The notes beneath the pieces were generated by a model. The model was not told the origin of the DNA. It saw nothing but the letters and a program-made list of their open reading frames with translations, and searched no databases. This document shows, in pieces, positions 1-5,617 of a stretch of 5,617 bases of DNA (positions are counted from its first letter, which is position 1; each line of letters starts with the position of its first letter). The stretch is from assembly GCA_016194835.1 (NCBI GenBank), contig JACQAU010000325.1, forward strand, positions 1-5,617. Reading direction: 5' to 3'. Origin of the DNA: Deltaproteobacteria bacterium. GTDB taxonomy: Bacteria; Bdellovibrionota; UBA1018. The translations under genes and the position numbers were made by a program.

Positions 1-2388
1 ACTCATAAACGACGTTTATCCGCTTTGGGTCCTGGTGGGTTAACAAGAGAGAGAGCCGGGTTCGAAGTTAGAGACGTGCATAACACACACTATGGTCGGA
101 TTTGTCCAATTGAGACTCCAGAAGGTCCAAATATTGGATTAATTGCTAGCCTTTCTACTTATGCAAAAGTGAATGATTTTGGATTTATCGAAACTCCTTA
201 TCGTATTGTTTCTAATCGTAAACTTTCAGATGAGATTCGTTATTTTTCTGCAACGGAAGAAGAAAATAAAATTATTGCTCAAGTGTCTTCGGATGGGATT
301 AAAACAGGCAAACTCAGTTCTGATTTAGTTGCTGCCCGCAGAAAAGGGGAGTTTGCTTTAGTGCATCCAGATGAAGTCGAACTTATGGATGTCTCTCCCA
401 ATCAACTGGTTTCTATAGCAGCATCTTTGATTCCATTTTTAGAACATGATGACGCAAACAGAGCGTTAATGGGTTCAAACATGCAACGTCAAGCAGTGCC
501 ACTATTGCGCACAAGTGCGCCTATTGTAGGAACTGGTGTTGAACAAGTAGTTGCCAGGGATTCGGGGCACTTAGTTGTCAGCAAGCATGATGGCGAAGTC
601 ATTATGTCAGATGGAACAAAAATAGTAGTTCGTAGACTTGGAGTAAAATCTGATGATGTTGGTTCTGATGTAGATATTTATAATCTAATTAAATATCAAC
701 GTTCTAATCAAAATACTTGTGTTTCTCAGAGACCAGTTGTGAAAACTGGTGATCGTGTAAAAGCCGGGGATGTTTTAGCAGATGGTCCGGCCACTGATTG
801 TGGGGAACTTGCACTTGGTAAAAATGTCTTAGTTGCGTTCATGCCATGGGGTGGATATAATTTCGAAGATTCTATTTTGATTTCTGAAAAACTCATTCAT
901 GATGAAGTGTTTTCTTCAATTCATATTGAGGAATTTGAATGTATTGCCAGAGATACCAAGTTAGGAAAAGAAGAAATTACTCGTGACATACCAAACATTA
1001 ATGAAGAGGCGTTAAAGAATTTAGATTTAAGTGGTATAGTTTTTATTGGAGCCGAAGTTAAACCCGGGGATGTTTTAGTGGGTAAGGTGACTCCAAAAGG
1101 TGAGACGCAACTTTCACCCGAAGAAAAGCTATTGCGTGCTATTTTTGGTGAAAAAGCAGGTGATGTCAGGGATACTTCTTTGCGTGTTCCGTCTGGTGTG
1201 CAAGGAATTGTCATTAATGCACAAATTTTTGCAAGAGAAGGAACGGAGCCAAACGAGAGATCAAAATCTATTTTAGAAGACAATATTGCAAAAATTCGTC
1301 GTGACGAACGTATTGAGCTGGATGCAATCAGGTATTCTGTTTTCAATAAGATTGCAAAAATTTTAGACGGAGCTTCAACAACTGGTAAACTTCTTTCTGA
1401 AGATGGATCGTTAGAACTGCTTAAAAAAGGGCAGAAATTGAATCATGAAATTTTATCTGCAGTTCCTTTTGATTTACTTGGTTTTATTCCGGTTAAAGAT
1501 GAATTGGAACAAGATGTAACAGCATTCATGAAATCTGCTAAAGAAAAAATCGAAGCTGTTCGCTATGTGTTTAAGGAAAAAATAGAAAAACTAAAAAAAG
1601 GAGATGAGCTTGCTCCTGGAGTTATTAAGATGGTTAAGGTTCAGATTGCTATTAAGCGAAGACTTCAGGTGGGAGATAAAATGGCAGGTCGTCACGGAAA
1701 TAAGGGTGTCATTAGCAGGGTCGTCTCAATGGAAGATATGCCATACATGGCAAATGGTGACCCAGTAGATATGGTTTTGAACCCACTTGGCGTGCCTTCC
1801 AGAATGAATATTGGGCAATTACTTGAAGTGTCTTTAGGTTGGGCAGCACATGGAATAGGACAAAAAATTAATACATATTTAGAACAGTACGATGTCGATA
1901 AAATCAGAAAACTTCTAAAAGAAACTTATGTCAATTCAGAAGTTGAAAAATATGTAGATAAAGCTTCGGATGTTGAAATTAAAAAAATGGCTTATCACTT
2001 AAGAAAAGGTATTCCTTTTGCTAGCCCGGTTTTTGATGGCGCAACAGAAGCACGAAGTATTGGGCCTTATAGTTTGGTGACTCAACAGCCACTAGGAGGA
2101 AAAGCACAATTTGGTGGTCAACGTTTAGGTGAAATGGAAGTTTGGGCTCTTGAGGCTTATGGTGCTGCCTTTGCTTTGCAAGAATTTTTAACCGTGAAAT
2201 CAGACGATGTTACAGGACGAAACCGGATGTACGAAGCTATTGTCAAAGGCGAACATCTTTTAGAGCCTGGCCTACCAGAGTCTTTTAACGTTTTGGTAAA
2301 AGAGTTACAAAGCTTAGCGTTAAACGTCGAGCTTCTTGAAAATGAAGACGAAAAAGACATCAGTAAATTAAAAGGTGCAGTTCTTTAA
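1..2388 (+). CDS. rpoB: RNA polymerase beta subunit RpoB, C-terminal 795 residues (5' partial), with an internal in-frame deletion
   Basis: This is the catalytic-core beta subunit, which forms one pincer of the RNA polymerase cleft and binds rifampicin. The frame is open from base 1 (THKRRLSALGPGG), so the TTG at 25 is internal and the true start lies upstream. The first codon equals E. coli T525. The rifampicin-contact residues H526, R529, S531, P564 and I572 (codons at 4, 13, 19, 118 and 142) are wild type. The N-F-E-D-S-I motif has E813/D814 at 865-870, with no net indel to that point. An SI2-type helical insertion lies at about 1231-1608, making this stretch some 19 residues longer than in E. 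coli. K1065 and K1073 of G-D-K-M-A-G-R-H-G-N-K-G follow at 1678-1704. At 2052/2053 about 52 normally invariant residues are absent (see separate entry). Conserved R-S-I-G-P-Y-S-L-V-T-Q-Q-P and the C-terminal clamp-anchor region follow. The protein ends in a lineage-specific tail about 14 residues longer than in E. coli. Identity is certain; whether this copy works is doubtful. Confidence 0.98.
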   Translation, partial: THKRRLSALGPGGLTRERAGFEVRDVHNTHYGRICPIETPEGPNIGLIASLSTYAKVNDFGFIETPYRIVSNRKLSDEIRYFSATEEENKIIAQVSSDGIKTGKLSSDLVAARRKGEFALVHPDEVELMDVSPNQLVSIAASLIPFLEHDDANRALMGSNMQRQAVPLLRTSAPIVGTGVEQVVARDSGHLVVSKHDGEVIMSDGTKIVVRRLGVKSDDVGSDVDIYNLIKYQRSNQNTCVSQRPVVKTGDRVKAGDVLADGPATDCGELALGKNVLVAFMPWGGYNFEDSILISEKLIHDEVFSSIHIEEFECIARDTKLGKEEITRDIPNINEEALKNLDLSGIVFIGAEVKPGDVLVGKVTPKGETQLSPEEKLLRAIFGEKAGDVRDTSLRVPSGVQGIVINAQIFAREGTEPNERSKSILEDNIAKIRRDERIELDAIRYSVFNKIAKILDGASTTGKLLSEDGSLELLKKGQKLNHEILSAVPFDLLGFIPVKDELEQDVTAFMKSAKEKIEAVRYVFKEKIEKLKKGDELAPGVIKMVKVQIAIKRRLQVGDKMAGRHGNKGVISRVVSMEDMPYMANGDPVDMVLNPLGVPSRMNIGQLLEVSLGWAAHGIGQKINTYLEQYDVDKIRKLLKETYVNSEVEKYVDKASDVEIKKMAYHLRKGIPFASPVFDGATEARSIGPYSLVTQQPLGGKAQFGGQRLGEMEVWALEAYGAAFALQEFLTVKSDDVTGRNRMYEAIVKGEHLLEPGLPESFNVLVKELQSLALNVELLENEDEKDISKLKGAVL
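2041..2073 (+). other. rpoB: Deletion junction in rpoB: about 52 conserved codons missing
   Basis: The reading frame gives F-D-G-A-T-E-A directly followed by R-S-I-G-P-Y-S, with the join at about 2052/2053. In E. coli, Thermus and other bacterial RpoB the E-A (or equivalent) is followed by E-I-x-x-L-L, then D-G-R-T-G-E-x-F, then V-x-V-G-x-x-Y-M-L-K-L-x-H-L-V-D-D-K-x-H-A, and only then R-S. Codon counting supports this. K1065 is at 1678 (offset +19 from E. coli), the helical stretch before L-R-K-G is 4 residues shorter, and R1246 falls at 2053. This leaves about 52 residues (E. coli about 1194-1245) unaccounted for. The loss is a multiple of three, and the bases GCA at 2050-2052 could match the codon of the missing H-A, so short-homology deletion is possible. 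The lost part includes H1237 and the final portion of the beta domain that packs against the active centre. Comparison sequences are from memory. Confidence 0.88.
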
Positions 2389-2396
2389 TTTTTAAA

Positions 2397-2408
2397 TGAG
2401 GAAAAAAT
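2397..2408 (+). promoter_or_regulatory. Ribosome binding site of rpoC
   Basis: TGAGGA at 2397-2402 is a good anti-Shine-Dalgarno match, six bases before the ATG at 2409. It fixes the rpoC start. The whole rpoB-rpoC spacer is only 20 bases (2389-2408) and AT-rich. It has no room for a terminator and no recognisable promoter, so the two genes are presumably cotranscribed. Confidence 0.85.
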
Positions 2409-5400
2409 ATGAAAGACTTATTAAACTTTTTTGATAAGCCAAAGGATCCTTTAAGCTTTACGGGTATTAAAATTTCATTAGCATCTCCTGAAAAAATCCG
2501 TGAGTGGTCCTATGGCGAAGTCAAAAAGCCAGAAACAATTAATTATCGTACTTTTAAGCCAGAACGAGATGGTTTATTTTGCGCAAAAATTTTTGGTCCA
2601 GTGAAAGACTATGAGTGTAATTGCGGAAAATATAAGAGGATGAAACATCGTGGAGTTGTATGTGAAAAGTGCGGAGTCGAAGTAATTCAGTCAAAAGTCC
2701 GAAGAGAACGTCTAGGTTGTATTGAGCTTTCGTCGCCAGTGGCGCATATTTGGTTTTTGAGATCTTTACCGTCCCGAATAGGTGCTGTTTTAGATATTAC
2801 TTTAAAAGATTTAGAAAAAGTTTTGTATTGTGAAGCTTACCTGCTTATTGATCCGGGTAATACAGGATTAGAGCCAAACTCTGTTCTTTTAGAAGACAAG
2901 TATTCCCAATTAGTGAAAGAAGGCGTGACTTTTATTGCGACTATGGGTGGTGAGTCAGTGAAAGAAGCCTTAAAGAAAATTGATGTCGAAGTTTTATCAA
3001 GACAACTGCGTAGAGAATTAAAAGAAGACATTTCTGAAGCACAGCGTGCAAAAATTATTAAAAGACTAAAAGTTATAGAGTCTTTTAAAACAAGCGCACT
3101 CAATAAACCAGAGTGGATGATGTTAGATGTTATACCTGTTATTCCACCTGAGCTACGACCTTTGGTGCCACTGGATGGCGGTCGTTTTGCGACCTCTGAT
3201 CTAAATGATCTTTATAGAAGGGTTATTAATAGAAATAATCGTTTGAAACGTCTCATGGAGTTAAATGCTCCAGAAATCATAGTAAGAAATGAAAAGAGAA
3301 TGTTGCAAGAAGCAGTTGACGCCCTTTTTGATAATGGTAGACGAGGTAAGGTCTTTACCGGTCCTAACAAGCGACCCCTTAGGTCTCTTTCAGATATGTT
3401 AAAAGGCAAACAGGGACGTTTTAGGCAAAACTTATTAGGAAAACGTGTTGACTACTCCGGACGATCCGTGATTGTCGTGGGACCAGAATTGAAATTACAT
3501 CAATGTGGTTTGCCAAAAGTAATGGCATTAGAGCTTTTTAAACCTTTTATCTACAATAAACTTTCTGAATATGGTTATGTAACTACAATTAAATCTGCTA
3601 AAAAGATGGTCGAAAAGCAACGACAGGAAGTGTGGGATATCTTAGAAGAAGTTGTTCGTGAACATCCTGTACTTCTCAATCGTGCACCAACGTTGCATCG
3701 TTTAGGAATACAAGCTTTTGAGCCAACGTTGATTGAAGGAAAGGCAATTCAGCTTCATCCTTTGGTATGTGCCGCATTCAATGCAGATTTTGATGGTGAC
3801 CAAATGGCAGTGCATATTCCTCTTTCTATCGAAGCACAAGTCGAAGCTAGAGTGCTTATGATGTCTACAAATAATATTTTGTCACCCGCTCATGGCAAGC
3901 CTATAATTGTTCCTAGTCAAGACATAGTGCTTGGTCTGTATTACATGTCACGGGAAAAACCATTTGCCAAAGGTGAAGGCAAGATTTTTGCAAATCCTAT
4001 CGAAGTTCATTTTGCTTATGACAGTGGTGTCGTTGATTTGCAAGCAAAAATAAAATGTCGCTTACAAAATATCATCCATGAAACAACCGTAGGCAGAGTC
4101 TTGTTATCTGAAATTGTTCCAGAAGATATTCCATTTACTGCTTACAATAAAGTTTTAGGCAAAAAAGATTTAGCTGAACTTATCGATCAATGCTTTAGAT
4201 TGAGTGGAAATAAACAAACAGTAATGCTAGCGGATCACCTGATGACTACGGGATTCAAGCAAGCAACTCGTGCGGGTATTTCTATCTCTGTACACGATAT
4301 GTTGATGCCTCCTGATAAGAAAGAACTTTTAGACAAAGCTTATGTACAAGTTCAAGACATCGAAAATCAATATGTCGAAGGTTTGATTACAGATGGTGAG
4401 CGCTATAATAAAGTTATTGATATTTGGGCACAGACCTCAGAGCAAATAGCTTCGGCTATGATGAAAAGGCTAAGTGTTCAAACATTTGTATCGCATACTT
4501 CGCATAAGGGAAAACCAAACGAAGTGACCGCACCATCTCTTAACTCTATTTTTATGATGGCTGATTCTGGAGCTAGAGGTTCGAATGCTCAAATTAGGCA
4601 ACTTGCAGGAATGCGAGGCTTAATGGCAAAACCGTCTGGTGAAATTATCGAAACTCCTATTGTTGCTAATTTTAGAGAAGGTTTAAGTGTGTTGCAGTAC
4701 TTTGTGTCTACACATGGTGCAAGAAAGGGTTTGGCAGATACGGCATTAAAAACAGCAAATTCTGGTTATTTAACACGAAGGCTTGTGGATGTTGCCCAGG
4801 ACATGATTGTCACTGAAAATGATTGTGGAACACTGGATGGTCTTTATATAGCAGCACTTGTTGAAGGTGGAGAGATTATCGAAAAAATGGGAGACCGTAT
4901 TTTAGGTCGTGTTGCTTTAGATGACGTGATTGATCCAGTGACAAACGAAGTTTTGGTTTCTACTAATACAGAGTTAACTGAAGATTTAGTTCGTAAAATA
5001 GAAGATGCTGGTATTGACAGGGTACGTATTCGTTCTGTGCTCACTTGCCAGGCTAAAAAGGGCATTTGTGTTGCTTGTTATGGCCGTGATTTGGCGCGTG
5101 GTAGGATGGTTAGTATAGGCGAAGCTGCTGGTGTTATTGCGGCTCAATCAATTGGTGAACCAGGTACGCAGTTAACAATGAGAACATTTCACATCGGTGG
5201 GACAGCATCCAGGCGTGTTGAGCAATCGAGCCTTGTATCGAAAACAAAAGGAAGTGTAAAGTTTATCAGTCTAAATACAGTTAGAAACAAAGAAGGGTAC
5301 CTGACTGTGATGAATCGAAATGGAGAAATTGCTGTCATAGATGCAAATAACCGAGAAAGAGAAAAATATCCTGTAGTTTATGGAGCAAAACTTTTAGTAA

Positions 5401-5617
5401 AAGACGGTGATCCAACGGAAAAAGGAAAGCTGTTAGCAGAATGGGATCCTTATTCTACACCTATTATTACTGAAGTATCAGGTATTGTTTGTTTTGAGGA
5501 CATCGAAGAAGGTCTGACCATGCAAGAGCAATTTGACAGTGTAACTGGACTTTCGCATAAAGTTATTGTTGAATCTAAAGTGTCAGATAAAAGACCAAAA
5601 ATTTTAATTACCGATGC
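2409..5617 (+). CDS. rpoC: RNA polymerase beta' subunit RpoC, N-terminal 1069 residues (3' partial)
   Basis: This is the catalytic beta' subunit of RNA polymerase and holds the active-site magnesium. The ATG at 2409 has a well-placed ribosome site, and the N-terminus M-K-D-L-L-N-F-F-D matches the family start. Residue numbers equal E. coli's through the active site. Zinc site 1 is C70, C72, C85, C88. The sigma-binding coiled coil (about 262-309) keeps R275, R278, R281, E295 and A302. The catalytic N-A-D-F-D-G-D-Q at 458-465 (bases 3780-3803) has all three aspartates, D460, D462 and D464. After residue 465 numbering runs 8 behind E. coli. The bridge helix lies at about 761-797. Zinc site 2 is C806, C880, C887, C890. 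The first trigger helix keeps M924, R925 and H928. From about 935 the chain enters the SI3 insertion (sandwich-barrel hybrid type), typical of proteobacteria and some other Gram-negatives. The window ends inside SI3, so the second trigger helix and C-terminus are not visible. No stop, frameshift or missing key residue was found. Confidence 0.98.
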   Translation, partial: MKDLLNFFDKPKDPLSFTGIKISLASPEKIREWSYGEVKKPETINYRTFKPERDGLFCAKIFGPVKDYECNCGKYKRMKHRGVVCEKCGVEVIQSKVRRERLGCIELSSPVAHIWFLRSLPSRIGAVLDITLKDLEKVLYCEAYLLIDPGNTGLEPNSVLLEDKYSQLVKEGVTFIATMGGESVKEALKKIDVEVLSRQLRRELKEDISEAQRAKIIKRLKVIESFKTSALNKPEWMMLDVIPVIPPELRPLVPLDGGRFATSDLNDLYRRVINRNNRLKRLMELNAPEIIVRNEKRMLQEAVDALFDNGRRGKVFTGPNKRPLRSLSDMLKGKQGRFRQNLLGKRVDYSGRSVIVVGPELKLHQCGLPKVMALELFKPFIYNKLSEYGYVTTIKSAKKMVEKQRQEVWDILEEVVREHPVLLNRAPTLHRLGIQAFEPTLIEGKAIQLHPLVCAAFNADFDGDQMAVHIPLSIEAQVEARVLMMSTNNILSPAHGKPIIVPSQDIVLGLYYMSREKPFAKGEGKIFANPIEVHFAYDSGVVDLQAKIKCRLQNIIHETTVGRVLLSEIVPEDIPFTAYNKVLGKKDLAELIDQCFRLSGNKQTVMLADHLMTTGFKQATRAGISISVHDMLMPPDKKELLDKAYVQVQDIENQYVEGLITDGERYNKVIDIWAQTSEQIASAMMKRLSVQTFVSHTSHKGKPNEVTAPSLNSIFMMADSGARGSNAQIRQLAGMRGLMAKPSGEIIETPIVANFREGLSVLQYFVSTHGARKGLADTALKTANSGYLTRRLVDVAQDMIVTENDCGTLDGLYIAALVEGGEIIEKMGDRILGRVALDDVIDPVTNEVLVSTNTELTEDLVRKIEDAGIDRVRIRSVLTCQAKKGICVACYGRDLARGRMVSIGEAAGVIAAQSIGEPGTQLTMRTFHIGGTASRRVEQSSLVSKTKGSVKFISLNTVRNKEGYLTVMNRNGEIAVIDANNREREKYPVVYGAKLLVKDGDPTEKGKLLAEWDPYSTPIITEVSGIVCFEDIEEGLTMQEQFDSVTGLSHKVIVESKVSDKRPKILITD
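5211..5617 (+). other. rpoC: SI3 insertion in the beta' trigger loop (partial)
   Basis: After F-H-I-G-G-T-A-S-R (residues 927-935) the trigger loop is interrupted by a domain that aligns with E. coli SI3, which runs from about residue 943 to 1130. Recognisable stretches are K-G-S-V-K-F, V-M-N-R-N-G-E-I, Y-G-A-K-L, A-E-W-D-P-Y-S-T-P-I-I-T-E-V-S-G and D-S-V-T-G-L-S. SI3 consists of sandwich-barrel hybrid motifs and influences pausing and transcript cleavage in E. coli. Its presence excludes Firmicutes-type polymerases, which lack it, and supports a proteobacteria-like host. The window ends before the domain does. Confidence 0.85.

Noticed and set aside
25..27. TTG at 25 as the start of the beta subunit
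   Set aside because: The same frame is open back to base 1 and encodes T-H-K-R-R-L-S-A, the conserved rifampicin region. The TTG is therefore an internal leucine (E. coli L533) and the gene is cut by the window edge.
921..1346. Antisense open frame of 141 codons on the - strand
   Set aside because: It lies wholly inside strongly conserved rpoB coding sequence. Its translation is serine-rich with no recognisable domain, as expected for the reverse of an AT-rich gene.
2157..2360. Antisense open frame near the rpoB 3' end, - strand
   Set aside because: It is a shadow of conserved rpoB codons, with serine- and phenylalanine-rich composition and no ribosome site or family resemblance.
2389..2408. 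Promoter or terminator between rpoB and rpoC
   Set aside because: The gap is only 20 bases, with no inverted repeat and no room for -35/-10 elements. It holds just the rpoC ribosome site.
2837..3409. Two antisense open frames inside rpoC (2837-3103 and 3212-3409)
   Set aside because: Both overlap unmistakable beta' sequence, including the sigma-binding coiled coil, and their translations resemble no protein I know.
4018..4092. Possible second deletion in rpoC, where beta' is about 12 residues shorter than E. coli before T-T-V-G-R
   Set aside because: This loop is variable between bacteria, and the E. coli version carries a non-conserved extension. All catalytic and structural landmarks on both sides are in place.
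4844..5065. Antisense open frame inside rpoC, - strand
   Set aside because: It is opposite the conserved beta' region holding zinc site 2 and has no independent coding signal.

Overview
The window holds the junction of the two large RNA polymerase subunit genes in the standard bacterial rpoB–rpoC order, both on the + strand. There are no RNA genes, mobile elements, CRISPR arrays or intergenic stretches of any size. rpoB enters already open at base 1, in the middle of the rifampicin region (first codon equals E. coli beta T525), and stops at 2388. A 20-base spacer with a good Shine-Dalgarno (2389-2408) leads into rpoC. That gene starts at 2409 and is still open at base 5617, inside the SI3 insertion of the trigger loop.

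The DNA is AT-rich, with mostly A/T third positions. The beta' N-terminus (MKDLLNFFDKPKDP...), the C-N-C-G spacing of the first zinc site, an SI3 insertion in the trigger loop and an SI2-type insertion in beta all point to a Gram-negative, proteobacteria-like lineage. From memory the closest look is the Bdellovibrionota/Oligoflexia or other former 'Deltaproteobacteria'. This is inference, not a database result. Both genes otherwise read as an ordinary vertically inherited core operon.

The striking feature is in rpoB. Around base 2052 the conserved P-V-F-D-G-A-T-E-A block runs straight into R-S-I-G-P-Y-S. In every other RpoB I know these two blocks are separated by about 50 residues. Those residues carry the D-G-R-T-G-E motif and the K-L-x-H-L-V-D-D-K block, which includes E. 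coli beta H1237 next to the initiating nucleotide. Counting codons against E. coli landmarks (E813/D814, K1065, R1246) puts the loss at about 52 residues (roughly 156 bases), exactly in frame. Everything around it looks intact and well conserved. This is an internally deleted rpoB, an assembly or editing artefact, or a highly unusual polymerase. It is the main thing to check.

The visible beta' has all key catalytic and structural residues: both zinc sites, the sigma-binding coiled coil, the Mg-binding aspartates, the bridge helix and the first trigger helix. The two proteins together would form the active-site cleft of RNA polymerase. The damage in beta lies next to the catalytic centre that beta' supplies.
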